NCBI GenBank assembly: GCA_963807305.1
Contig: CAWEBN010000005.1
Coordinates: 62,001 to 126,000, forward strand
DNA: 64,000 nt
Reading direction: 5' to 3'
Source of the DNA: JAOPZW01 sp963807305
GTDB taxonomy: Bacteria; Actinomycetota; Thermoleophilia; Solirubrobacterales; Solirubrobacteraceae
The notes under the pieces are model-generated. The model saw only the letters and a list, made by a program, of their open reading frames with translations, did no database searches and was not told the origin of the DNA. The position numbers and the translations under genes were made by a program. How positions within the stretch are numbered: the first letter of the stretch is position 1; every line of letters begins with the position of its first letter. This document shows, in pieces, positions 42,941-50,957 of the stretch.

Positions 42941-43578
42941 CGCGGGCAGGGCAGCTCGCGCACGATGGCGTCGAGCTGGGCGCGATCCAGCGGCCGGCTG
43001 GGCAGCGGGTGCGCGCCCTCGGCGCGCAGGCCGTCGATGACGACCGCCAGGTGGCGCTCCCACGCCGCGCCCGGCCCGGCGACGCGTGAGAGGCCGACGC
43101 CGGCCATGAGCATGGGGATGTCCTCGGCCACGACGTCGCCGCGCATCGCTCCGGCGGCCTGCGCGCGCTCGATCAGGCGCTGGAAGCCGTCGAGCGTGTA
43201 GCCGCGGGCCTCGCGCACCTCGGGCAGCTCGAGGGCGCCGCGCATGCACTGGTGAAAGGCGCGGTCCTTGACGTGCAGGGTGGCGCCCTTCCAGATGACG
43301 TCGGTGAACGCCGTCCACGGGTCGGGCGCCGCGAGCGCGGCCTCGATCTCCCCGGCGAGCCAGCGCAGGCGCTCGGCCATCACGGCGCCGAGGAGGTGGT
43401 CCTTGTCGGGGAAGGCGCGGTACAGCGTCCCGACGCCGACTCCCGCGCGCTCGGCCAGCTCGGGCATCGAGGCATCCAGCCCGCGCTCGGCGAAGAGCTC
43501 GCTGGCCGCGGCGAGGATGCGCGAGCGGTTGCGCTCGGCGTCGGCGCGGCGGGGGCGGGATGCAGCGGTGCTGGCCAT
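42937..43578 (-). CDS. TetR-family regulator
   Basis: 213 residues. The HTH is ILAAASELFAERGLDASMPE, LAERAGVGVGTLYRAFPDKD. The ligand domain has no diagnostic motif (MRGALELPEVREARGYTLDG). ATG 43578 is 115 bases from a divergent small gene; the gap holds two CGGAA-N6-TTCCG sites around a TATACT element, its likely operators. Ligand unknown. Confidence 0.87.
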   Translation of the reverse strand: MASTAASRPRRADAERNRSRILAAASELFAERGLDASMPELAERAGVGVGTLYRAFPDKDHLLGAVMAERLRWLAGEIEAALAAPDPWTAFTDVIWKGATLHVKDRAFHQCMRGALELPEVREARGYTLDGFQRLIERAQAAGAMRGDVVAEDIPMLMAGVGLSRVAGPGAAWERHLAVVIDGLRAEGAHPLPSRPLDRAQLDAIVRELPCPR

Positions 43579-43631
43579 TCGGGTGGGCGAGCGTATCCCG
43601 AGCCCCGGCGAGGATGCGCCGGTGCCCAAAG

Positions 43632-43672
43632 CGGAACGCTCCTTCCGTATACTACCCGGAACGCCCTTTCCG
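43632..43672. promoter_or_regulatory. Twin operators CGGAA-N6-TTCCG flanking a -10 element
   Basis: Two perfect 16-bp dyads, at 43632-43647 (spacer CGCTCC) and 43657-43672 (spacer CGCCCT), 25 bases centre to centre. TATACT lies between them at 43648-43653, a good -10 for the plus-strand gene at 43694. No clear -35 is seen. GGAGG stands 8-10 bases before that gene's ATG. Placement between TetR and its divergent neighbour makes TetR the natural candidate binder. Confidence 0.75.
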
Positions 43673-43693
43673 GTTACGAGACGGAGGCCCCCC

Positions 43694-44068
43694 ATGGCCG
43701 CGACGACCACATATCTCTCCCTCGGCGCCTTCTACGCCGCCGACAAGCGCCGCGACATCTCCCGCGAGCACGACCTGGGCCTGTGGTGGCTGGGCGATGA
43801 CTGGCACGCGCCGCGCTTCCGCGCGGCGTGGGTGGACCAGACCGGCGAGCTGTACCTCATGCAGCACGAGGGCACGCCCGGCGGCGGGCGCGTCGACGTG
43901 GTTGCCACCGCCTCATCGCTCGCGGAGATCGAGGGCCGTCTCGACGGCTGGCGCGACGTCGTCGGCGAATGGGGCTCGGTGCACTGGCTGCGCCTGCGCC
44001 TCGGCCTGCCGGACGAGGGCGAGGAGCCGCCGCGCTTCGAGCGCGCCGTCGAGGCCGACGTGGCCTAG
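43694..44068 (+). CDS. Uncharacterised protein controlled with the divergent TetR
   Basis: 124 residues. It opens TTTYLSLGAFYAADKRRDIS, then REHDLGLWWLGDDWHAPRFR and AAWVDQTGELYLMQHEGTPG, with a C-terminal VHWLRLRLGLPDEGEEPP. It is acidic and Trp-rich, soluble, with no Cys and no signal. No family recognised with confidence. ATG 43694 has GGAGG upstream and follows the twin operators, so expression is probably repressed by the neighbouring TetR. It overlaps the convergent cupin stop by 4 bases. Confidence 0.72.
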   Translation: MAATTTYLSLGAFYAADKRRDISREHDLGLWWLGDDWHAPRFRAAWVDQTGELYLMQHEGTPGGGRVDVVATASSLAEIEGRLDGWRDVVGEWGSVHWLRLRLGLPDEGEEPPRFERAVEADVA

Positions 44069-44454
44069 CCCTGGGGCTGGCCCTCGTCGGCCCAGGGCAC
44101 CTCGACCGAGTCCTCCGTCGGCGAGTCGCGCGCGACGACGTAGTCGGCCGGCTCGTCGTCGGAGAGGTTGACGACGATGTGCGTCTCGCGCGGCGGGACG
44201 TAGAGCAGGTCGCCGGGCTCGACCTCGAGGGTCTGCTCGAGGTGCTCGCCCCAGTGGATGGCGATCCGGCCCGAGAGCATGTAGAGGCCGCTCTCGCAAT
44301 TGGCGTGGTAGTGCGGGCGCGAGCGGGCGCCCGGCGGCACGCGGAACTTCGCCATGTAGATGTTCGTGGCCCCGGTGGTCGCCTGCGAGAGCTCCGAGCC
44401 GCCGAGGATGCCGCGCGGCACGTCGTGCTCGGCGCCGGGCTTGACGATCTTCAT
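44065..44454 (-). CDS. Small cupin-domain protein
   Basis: 129 residues. The first cupin motif is RSRPHYHANCESGLYMLSG (two His and a Glu), the second GDLLYVPPRETHIVVNLSD (His). FRVPPGA precedes. One cupin barrel with complete metal ligands. It may bind a small organic acid or act as a dioxygenase/isomerase; no substrate can be inferred. ATG 44454 overlaps the upstream acetyltransferase stop by 4 bases (ATGA). Confidence 0.82.
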   Translation of the reverse strand: MKIVKPGAEHDVPRGILGGSELSQATTGATNIYMAKFRVPPGARSRPHYHANCESGLYMLSGRIAIHWGEHLEQTLEVEPGDLLYVPPRETHIVVNLSDDEPADYVVARDSPTEDSVEVPWADEGQPQG

Positions 44455-44918
44455 TGCGCCTCCTCCTGCTGGACTGGGAGATCGTAGTCAAGCCACTGCG
44501 AGCGCCGGGCGCCGGCGCGGTCGTAGACGGCCTGCGCGCGATGGTTGTCGGGCGCGGTCCTCCAAGCGAGCCGGGCGGCGCCGTGGGCACGGCAGCGCTC
44601 CACGCAGGCGGCGATGAGATCGTCGGCGGCGCCGCTGCCGCGGCCGCCGGGGGCGACGAAGAGGTCGTTCATCACGCCGATGCGCGCGGCGCGCGTCGTC
44701 GACCACGTCCAGAAGATCGTCGCGAAGCCGATCGCCCGACCGCTCTCGTCGCGGGCGATGAGCTGCATGCCCTCGCGCACCGGATCGGCGATGAGCGCGC
44801 GGCTCATGATGAGCAGGTCCTCGTCGGCGGGTGCGACCTCGTAGAAGTCGCAGTAGCCGCGCATCAGCGTGAGCAACTCGGTGAGGTCCGCTTCCTCGGC
44901 GACGTCGATCCTGGCCAT
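44451..44918 (-). CDS. GNAT-family N-acetyltransferase
   Basis: 155 residues. The acetyl-CoA loop is NDLFVAPGGRGSGAADDLI (PGGRGSGAA). The C-terminal AHGAARLAWRTAPDNHRAQA and VYDRAGARRSQWLDY are typical. It opens RIDVAEEADLTELLTLMRGY, as in amine- or diaminobutyrate-type GNATs. Coupled with the cupin gene downstream. Acceptor unknown. Confidence 0.86.
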   Translation of the reverse strand: MARIDVAEEADLTELLTLMRGYCDFYEVAPADEDLLIMSRALIADPVREGMQLIARDESGRAIGFATIFWTWSTTRAARIGVMNDLFVAPGGRGSGAADDLIAACVERCRAHGAARLAWRTAPDNHRAQAVYDRAGARRSQWLDYDLPVQQEEAQ

Positions 44919-45058
44919 CTGGTCGAGACGCTATCGCTTGCCCGCCGTGTGCCCGGCCCGGCGCGCGACGCCTCGGGCAACGCCGAGAAGACCGAGGCGA
45001 CGCGCACCGTCCAGCCGGCCAAGCTCAAGAAGGGCAATGGCCCACAAGCACAGCGGGA

Positions 45059-45886
45059 CTAGGTGGTCATGCCGGTGAACTGACCGCCGGTGATGTTGAG
45101 CACCTGGCCATGGACGAAGTTGGCCCATGGCGAGCACAGGAAGAAGACGCCGCCCGCCGCCTCCTCGGGGGTGCCCGGGCGGCCGATGGGGATGAGCGCC
45201 GCCGCCATGCCGCGCATCTGCTCGGGGATGCCGAGCTGGACCTTCTCGCCGCGGATCTCGGCCACGTTGGTGTCGTCCTTGGATGCCGTCAGGCGCGTCT
45301 CGATCCAGCCGAAGGCGACTGCGTTGACGTTGACCTTGAACTGACCCCACTCCTTGGCCAGCGTCTTGGTCAGGCCGACGACGCCGGCCTTGCCGGCCGA
45401 GTAGTTGGCCTGACCCGCGTTGCCCATCGTGCCGCTGATCGAGGAGACGTTGACGATCTTGCGGAAGACCTCCTCGCCGCGCTCGCGCTCGGCCTTGGCC
45501 GGCTCGCGCAGGTGCGGGGCAGCGGCGCGGATGACGCGGAAGGGCGTCACCAGGTGGATGTCGAGCATCTTCTGGAACCAGTCGTCGCTCATCTTGTGGA
45601 TCGGCGCGTCCAGCGTGTAGCCCGCGTTGTTGACGATGATGTCGATCTTGCCCCAGGCGTCGATGGCGGTCTGGACCAGCGCGTCGGGGGCCCCGTCGGC
45701 GGTCAGGTCGCCGGCGTACACCGCGGTCTCGCCCGCGATGGCGTCGGCCGTCTCCTGCGCCGCGTCACCGTCGAGGTCGTTGACGACGACCTTGGCGCCG
45801 TGCTCGGACAGCAGCTGCGCAGTTGCCTTGCCGATGCCGCGTGCGCTGCCGGTGACGATCGCCACCTTGTCGTCGAGGACTCCCAT
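45059..45886 (-). CDS. 3-oxoacyl-(acyl-carrier-protein) reductase-like SDR
   Basis: 275 residues. Classical SDR with all motifs: IVTGSARGIGKATAQLL, IIVNNAGYTLDAPIHK, VNVSSISGTMGNAGQANYSA and GKAGVVGLTK (Ser, Tyr-x3-Lys), AFGWIETRL and LNITGGQFTG. It is FabG-like but longer by ~30 residues (LREPAKAERERGEEVFRKI insertion). ATG 45886 has AAGGAG 8 bases upstream. An ATTGGC-N6-GCCAAT dyad lies 41 bases upstream of it. Reaction on an acyl-CoA or other hydroxyl substrate is possible. Confidence 0.9.
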   Translation of the reverse strand: MGVLDDKVAIVTGSARGIGKATAQLLSEHGAKVVVNDLDGDAAQETADAIAGETAVYAGDLTADGAPDALVQTAIDAWGKIDIIVNNAGYTLDAPIHKMSDDWFQKMLDIHLVTPFRVIRAAAPHLREPAKAERERGEEVFRKIVNVSSISGTMGNAGQANYSAGKAGVVGLTKTLAKEWGQFKVNVNAVAFGWIETRLTASKDDTNVAEIRGEKVQLGIPEQMRGMAAALIPIGRPGTPEEAAGGVFFLCSPWANFVHGQVLNITGGQFTGMTT

Positions 45887-45926
45887 GCACGTCTCCTTGT
45901 CGCGTTGTCAGGAAACCGGAGATCCT

Positions 45927-45944
45927 ATTGGCTGACCGGCCAAT
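45927..45944. promoter_or_regulatory. Dyad ATTGGC-N6-GCCAAT upstream of the SDR gene
   Basis: 18-bp inverted repeat, spacer TGACCG. On the minus strand it is followed by TAGGAT (45928-45923), a possible -10 element 37 bases before the SDR start, so bound protein would block the promoter. The MFS gene upstream ends 9 bases away. TetR- or MarR-type binder expected, not identified. Confidence 0.6.
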
Positions 45945-45953
45945 CAGTCCGCA

Positions 45954-47168
45954 TTACTGCTCATCGCGCAGCGGGGCCATGACCGGGATGGAGATGAGGA
46001 TCGCTGCGCCGCACACCAGCCACGTCCAGCGGTAGTCCTCGCCCGCGGCCTGGATGGCGACGCCGGCCAGCAGCGGGCCGAGCGACGTCCCGACGCCGCG
46101 GCTGAGCGAGTACAGGCCGGTGACGGCGCCGTGCGCGCCGCGCGGCATCATCGGCATGAGCAGCGCGTAGGGGAGCGACATCGTCACCCCGCCGCCGAAC
46201 GCGACCAGCGGCGCCGCGAGCGCCACGACCCACGGGACCGTGCTGACAAATGGGATCAGCAGGCCGATCCCGTAGACGACCAGCGCGGCGCGCATCACGC
46301 GCGCGCGGCCGACGCTGTCGCCGATCTTCCCGCTGACGAGCGCCCCGACAAGGACGAAGGTCGCGGCCACGCCGATGGCCAGCGACGAGCCCGCCAGCGA
46401 GAGGCCGAGCGTCTTGGTGACGTAGAGCACGACGAACGTCTTCAACGCCGACAGCGCGAGCTCCCAGAGCGCGTTGGCCACCAGGAAGGCCTGCAGCTCG
46501 TGCCGTCCGCGCACGAGGTCGGCGACGCGCCGCACGACCTCTCCCACGGCCTCCTCCTGGGCCGGCCGCTCGCGGCGGCGGTGGCGCACGCCGGCGACGC
46601 AGAAGGCGCCCATCGACAGGCTGACGAGCACCGCGGCGGCGAGGAACGGCAGCGGATCGGAGATCGAGATGAGCAGGCCGCCGCCGACCAGGGCCAGGAA
46701 GGTCCCGAGGCCGCGGAAGATCGCCTGGCTGCTCTGCGCGCGCCCGGCGATCTCATCGTCGACGAGGTCCGGGTAGAGGGCGCGATAGGGCTCGTAGGCG
46801 ACGAAGTAGCCGACGAAGAAGACGGCGACGACGATCGCGGCCGCGGCGATCGAGTCGACGAAGCCGAGCACGGCCAGCGCGAGGACCAGGGCCGGCGTGG
46901 CGGCGAGGATGAACGGCAGCCGGCTGCCCAACGGGGTCCGCAGCCGATCCGACCACGAGCCGACGACGAGCGGCAGCCACAACGCGATGAGGCCCTCGCC
47001 TCCGATCAGCAGGCCGATGACGATCGAGGAGTCCGAGAAGTCCTCGGCCAGGACGGGCAGATAGGTCGAGACCGTCGTGATCGCGAGGGCGAGCGCGAAC
47101 GTCGGCACGCCGAGGATGGCGAGGATCCTCAGTTCGCTTCGCTGCAGCGTCCGCTGGACCGTCGCCAT
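45954..47168 (-). CDS. MFS transporter, SUC/GPH-like
   Basis: 404 residues with 12 predicted membrane segments. ILAILGVPTFALALAITTV begins helix 1; GSWSDRLRTPLGSRLPFILA is the loop 2-3 motif of sugar-cation-symporter-like MFS proteins (GxxSDRxRxxxGRRxPF). A hydrophilic central loop with HRRRERPAQEEAVGEVVRRV separates the halves. Cargo unknown. ATG 47168. It lies upstream of the SDR gene on the same strand but with an operator between. Confidence 0.87.
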   Translation of the reverse strand: MATVQRTLQRSELRILAILGVPTFALALAITTVSTYLPVLAEDFSDSSIVIGLLIGGEGLIALWLPLVVGSWSDRLRTPLGSRLPFILAATPALVLALAVLGFVDSIAAAAIVVAVFFVGYFVAYEPYRALYPDLVDDEIAGRAQSSQAIFRGLGTFLALVGGGLLISISDPLPFLAAAVLVSLSMGAFCVAGVRHRRRERPAQEEAVGEVVRRVADLVRGRHELQAFLVANALWELALSALKTFVVLYVTKTLGLSLAGSSLAIGVAATFVLVGALVSGKIGDSVGRARVMRAALVVYGIGLLIPFVSTVPWVVALAAPLVAFGGGVTMSLPYALLMPMMPRGAHGAVTGLYSLSRGVGTSLGPLLAGVAIQAAGEDYRWTWLVCGAAILISIPVMAPLRDEQ

Positions 47169-47211
47169 AGCCCTTCCAAGGTAGCGACCCCCAACGGCGG
47201 GGCCCTGCGGC

Positions 47212-47772
47212 TCAGCGGGGGTGGCGACGGCGACGGCGCGCCAGCAGGCCGCCGGCCAGTACGACGATCGCCGCTGTGGCGCCGCCGCCCGCGAGAGCCA
47301 GGTGCGAGGAGCCGCCGCCCGGCGCCGGGCGCGAGACCCGGGCCGGCGGGTCCTCGACCACCGCGGGCGGCGGCTCGCGCACCGGCCCGAGCTTCTCGGC
47401 CGGATACGGCTGCAGAGCGCGCGCCGCGTGGCGCAGCGCCCGGGCGGTCGCGCCGGACGGCCGCGTCCAGACGTGCTTGCCGTACTCGGCCTCGGCGCGG
47501 ATCAGGTTGGCCGCGCGCAGGTACTGCACCGTCCATCCGCCGGCGTGCTCCCCCGCGTTGCGCATCGCGGCCTTCACCGTGAAGAAGGGGCCTGCCTGCC
47601 GGGGCGCGAGCGTCTCGTAGCCGCCGTTCATGAAGCCCTGAAGCGCCGCGTGGGCGGTGATCCTCTTGCAGCCGTCGCTGCCGCACACGGTCAGCGCGGC
47701 GATCTCCTTGGCCGAGGCCGCGGCGGGCAACCCGAGGGCGGCGATCGTGGCGAGGACGATGGCGCGTCGCAT
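47212..47772 (-). CDS. Exported protein with C-terminal membrane anchor, function unknown
   Basis: 186 residues. Signal peptide RRAIVLATIAALGLPAAASA; mature part begins KEIAALTVCGSDGCKRIT (two Cys) and has QAGPFFTVKAAMRNAG and WTVQYLRAANLIRAE. A Pro-rich stretch leads to a C-terminal hydrophobic run (LALAGGGATAAIVVLAGGLL) and Arg-rich end, so it is probably anchored outside the membrane. No family recognised. Followed upstream by a lipoprotein gene on the same strand, 37 bases away. Confidence 0.75.
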   Translation of the reverse strand: MRRAIVLATIAALGLPAAASAKEIAALTVCGSDGCKRITAHAALQGFMNGGYETLAPRQAGPFFTVKAAMRNAGEHAGGWTVQYLRAANLIRAEAEYGKHVWTRPSGATARALRHAARALQPYPAEKLGPVREPPPAVVEDPPARVSRPAPGGGSSHLALAGGGATAAIVVLAGGLLARRRRRHPR

Positions 47773-47809
47773 GCCCTGGCTACACCTGCCGCCGGGCGGG
47801 GGTTCCGTC

Positions 47810-48463
47810 TCAGAGCCGCCGCAGGCGGCCGAGCGACCGTCGCAGGTCGCCGAGGAAGAACGGACACGCCTGGACGACGGCCTTGACACCGATCTCGAGC
47901 GCTCGGCGCCGCTCGAGCCCGTTGCGCGTCGCCACGGCGGCCAGGCCGCCGGCGATCTGGCCGACCGACTGCTCCGCCGCGACCATCACCTGGCAGGCCT
48001 GGTCGTTGAGCGCGCGCTCGCGGATCGCGCCGTGCGTCGAGGCCCGCATGCCGTTCAGTGCCAACTCGGCCACCGCGGCGCTCTCGAGCGCGAGGACCTG
48101 GCCCGGCGCGAGCGGGCACTGCGCGTTGATGAGCGCCACCACGCGGCCGAACATGGCGGCGGCGCCGACGTCGATGTCGGGCAGTCGCTCGCGGATGAAC
48201 GCCTTCAGCGACGCCGAGGTGCCCTTGGCGCAGGTCGCGGCGACGGCGCCCTCGACCTCCGCCGCGGTCACGGCCCGGGTGCGGGCGCGGCGCGAGAGGT
48301 CGATCATGAGCGCCGGGAGCTGATCGCTCGGAGGCTCGGTCAACCGCCGGACGGGCGCGGGACCGAGGTCCGGCGGGACCGGCTCTGCCTGTCTCTTGGC
48401 GGCCCCGCACGCCGCGACCGCGCACGAGGCGGCGAGCAGGACCAGGAGCAGGGCTGAGCGCAT
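47810..48463 (-). CDS. Predicted lipoprotein, function unknown
   Basis: 217 residues. Lipobox VAACG after LLLVLLAASCA fits lipoprotein signal peptidase cleavage. The mature part is helical and Ala-rich, with scattered Cys (TCAKGT, NAQCPLAPG, DQACQVM, QACPFFLGD), perhaps two disulfides. No known domain. ATG 48463 lies 13 bases before the acyl-CoA dehydrogenase stop (minus strand). Confidence 0.75.
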   Translation of the reverse strand: MRSALLLVLLAASCAVAACGAAKRQAEPVPPDLGPAPVRRLTEPPSDQLPALMIDLSRRARTRAVTAAEVEGAVAATCAKGTSASLKAFIRERLPDIDVGAAAMFGRVVALINAQCPLAPGQVLALESAAVAELALNGMRASTHGAIRERALNDQACQVMVAAEQSVGQIAGGLAAVATRNGLERRRALEIGVKAVVQACPFFLGDLRRSLGRLRRL

Positions 48464-48476
48464 CGTCTCGCCGACT

Positions 48477-49619
48477 CTAGATCCCCATCACCTTGCCGAG
48501 GATCTCCTTCATGACCTCGTCGGTCCCGCCGCCGATGGGCCCGAGCCGCGCGTCGCGCGCCATGCGCTCGATCTCGTACTCGCGCATGTAGCCCGCCCCG
48601 CCGTGCAGCTGCAGGCAGGCGTCCATGACCTCGAAGGCGGCGCGCTGGGTGACGAGCTTGGCCATCGTCACCTCGCGCACGGCGTCCTCGCCGGCGGCGA
48701 AGCGGCGCAGCGCGTCGTAGGTCACGCAGCGGCACGTGTGGGCGGTGGTGGCGAGCTCGACGAGCCGGTGGCGCACGGCCTGGTGGCCGGTCAGGGCCCG
48801 GCCGAAGGCGTGGCGCTCGCGCGTGAAGGCGATGGTGCGCTCCAACGCGACATCCATGGCCCCGACGGCGCCCAGGGCCATGAGCAGCCGCTCCCATTGG
48901 AAGTTGGCCATGATGAGGCGAAAGCCATCGTGCTCCTCGCCGAGCAGGTTCTCCTCGGGCACGAAGGCGTCCTGGAAGGCGACGGTCGCGGTGTCGGACG
49001 CGTGCCAGCCGAGCTTGTCGAGCTTCGCGGCGCTGACGCCCTCGCCTGCGTCGACGATGAGGAAGCTCAGGCCGTGATGGCCGCCCTGCGGGGCGGTCTT
49101 GACCGCGGTGACGTAGAAGGCTGCGCGCACGCCGTTGGTGATGTAGGTCTTCTCGCCGTTGACGACGAAGCCGCCGTCGACGCGCCGGGCCCGCGTGGCG
49201 ATCGACGCGACGTCCGAGCCTGCACCCGGCTCGGTGATGGCCAGCGCGGCGATCTTCTCGCCGGCGATGGCCGGCGCGAGGTAGCGGCGCTTCTGGTCCT
49301 CGGTGCCGAACTTCCAGACCGGCGGGGTCGCGATGCCGACGTGCGCGCCGATCCCGGCGGCCAGGCCGCCCGAGCCGCAGCGGGCCATCTCCTCGGCGAA
49401 GACGGCGTCGTGCAGGTAGTCGCCGCCCTCGCCGCCGTACTCCTCGGGGTACTTCAGGCCGAGGAAGCCGACGCTCGCCAGCCGGCTGAAGACCTCGTCG
49501 GGGAACCAGCGCGCCTCCTCCCACTCGGAGGCGTGCGGGCGCAGCTCCTGAGCGACGAAGCGCCGGACCGACTCGCGCAGCGCCTCGTGCTCGTCGGTGA
49601 AGGGCGGGTCGGCGGACAC
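48477..49619 (-). CDS. Acyl-CoA dehydrogenase
   Basis: 380 residues. FAD enzyme of beta-oxidation or amino-acid catabolism. FTDEHEALRESVRRFVAQEL opens the helical domain; ALAITEPGAGSDVASIATRA is FAD/substrate contact; NGEKTYITNG, HASDTATVAFQDAFVP, ERHAFGRALTGHQAVRH and LQLHGGAGYMREYEIERMAR follow. The Glu that precedes GT in medium-chain enzymes is Gly here (IGGGTDEVM), while WERLLMALG keeps a Glu as in IVD-type enzymes. GTG 49619 preferred; GTG 49640 adds seven residues. Divergent from the P450 by 50 bases. Confidence 0.9.
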   Translation of the reverse strand: MSADPPFTDEHEALRESVRRFVAQELRPHASEWEEARWFPDEVFSRLASVGFLGLKYPEEYGGEGGDYLHDAVFAEEMARCGSGGLAAGIGAHVGIATPPVWKFGTEDQKRRYLAPAIAGEKIAALAITEPGAGSDVASIATRARRVDGGFVVNGEKTYITNGVRAAFYVTAVKTAPQGGHHGLSFLIVDAGEGVSAAKLDKLGWHASDTATVAFQDAFVPEENLLGEEHDGFRLIMANFQWERLLMALGAVGAMDVALERTIAFTRERHAFGRALTGHQAVRHRLVELATTAHTCRCVTYDALRRFAAGEDAVREVTMAKLVTQRAAFEVMDACLQLHGGAGYMREYEIERMARDARLGPIGGGTDEVMKEILGKVMGI

Positions 49620-49669
49620 TCGCCGGCGACCGTATTGCACGCCGGCATCGCGCGCGTCATCGTCTGTCG

Positions 49670-50923
49670 ATGGCCAGCACCGTCGCGCCGGGCTGCCCGG
49701 TCCACTCGGAGTTCGACCCGCTCGCGCCGCACCACCTGGACGATCCGTTCGCCGTCATGCGCGCGCTGCCGCTGAGCGATGCGCCGGTCTTCTACGCGCC
49801 GTCGATCGGCTATTACGTCATCACCCGGTACGAGGACATCGAGGCGATCTTCCTCGACCACGAGACGTTCTCGGCGGCCGCCGCGCAGCTGCCGCTGGCC
49901 GCCCTGAGCCCGCAGGCCACCGAGTTGCTGCTGGGCGGCGGCCATCGCCCGGCGCCGTCGATGGTCAGCCTCGACCAGCCCGAGCACACGCGCGTGCGCC
50001 GCCACACCGCGCGCGCGTTCACGCCGCGGCGGGTGGCCTCGATGGAGGGCACGATCCGCACCACGGTGAACGACCTGCTCGACGCGGTCGATCCGGCGGA
50101 CCCCTTCGATCTCGTCGCGTCGCTGACCTTCCCGCTGCCCGCGACGATCGTCTTCACCCTCATCGGCGTGCCGCCCGAGGACTACGGGCAGCTCAAGCGC
50201 TGGTGCGGCTACCGCGCCGGTCTGACCTTCGGTAGCACGCCGCCCGAGGAGCAGGTCGCGCACGCGGAGAACATCGTGGCCTACCGCCGCTACCTGCGCG
50301 GGCTGGTCGACGAGCGCGTCGAGCGGCGCACCGCCGACCTCACGAGTGCGCTGATCGACATCCACGACGAGGACCCCGAGGCGCTCACGCTCGACGAGAT
50401 CGCCTCGATCTGCTTCTCGCTGAGCTTCGCCGGCCACGAGACGACGAACTACCTCATCGGCAACGTCATGCGGCGCCTGCTCGAGGACCGCGCGCGCTGG
50501 GAGCGGATCGCCGCCGAACCGGAGGCGATCCCGGGGGCCGTGGAGGAGACGCTGCGCTTCGATCCGTCGGTCTGCGTCTGGCGGCGCGTGACGACCCGGC
50601 CCACGACCGTCGGCGGCGTCGACCTGCCCGCCGGCGCGAAGCTCTTCCTGTGGCTGGCGGCGGCGGGGCGCGATCCGTCGGTCTTCCCCGAGCCAAACGC
50701 CTTCGACGTCGACCGCGAGAACGCCCGCCGCCACCTCGCCTTCGGCCGCGGCATCCACTTCTGCCTCGGTTCGGCACTCGGCAAGCTCGAAGCCGAGCTG
50801 GCCGTCGAGGAGCTCGCGCGCCGGTGGCCGGAGCTTGCGCTGGTCGACGGTCAGGAGCTCACGTTCTCCCCCAACATCTCGTTCCGCGGGCCCCAGGCGT
50901 TGTGGGTGGTGGCGTCGCCATAG
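49670..50923 (+). CDS. Cytochrome P450
   Basis: 417 residues, soluble bacterial class. I-helix FAGHETTNYLIG has the acid-alcohol pair; EETLRFDP is the ExxR motif; FGRGIHFCLGSALGKLE holds the haem Cys. SLDQPEHTRVRRHTARAFTP is the usual C-helix region. Electron donors are not adjacent; the rubredoxin at 20355 is not an expected partner. Substrate unknown, though neighbours are lipid/CoA enzymes. Confidence 0.93.
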   Translation: MASTVAPGCPVHSEFDPLAPHHLDDPFAVMRALPLSDAPVFYAPSIGYYVITRYEDIEAIFLDHETFSAAAAQLPLAALSPQATELLLGGGHRPAPSMVSLDQPEHTRVRRHTARAFTPRRVASMEGTIRTTVNDLLDAVDPADPFDLVASLTFPLPATIVFTLIGVPPEDYGQLKRWCGYRAGLTFGSTPPEEQVAHAENIVAYRRYLRGLVDERVERRTADLTSALIDIHDEDPEALTLDEIASICFSLSFAGHETTNYLIGNVMRRLLEDRARWERIAAEPEAIPGAVEETLRFDPSVCVWRRVTTRPTTVGGVDLPAGAKLFLWLAAAGRDPSVFPEPNAFDVDRENARRHLAFGRGIHFCLGSALGKLEAELAVEELARRWPELALVDGQELTFSPNISFRGPQALWVVASP

Positions 50924-50957
50924 TCGTCCGCGAGCGCCGCGAGCGCTGCGCTGCGCC

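Noticed and set aside
44949..45062. 37-codon plus-strand frame from GTG 44949 (ends KKGNGPQAQRD)
   Set aside because: The sequence is hydrophilic and plausible, but there is no SD site, no family and it fills the gap between two minus-strand genes. Too weak to call.
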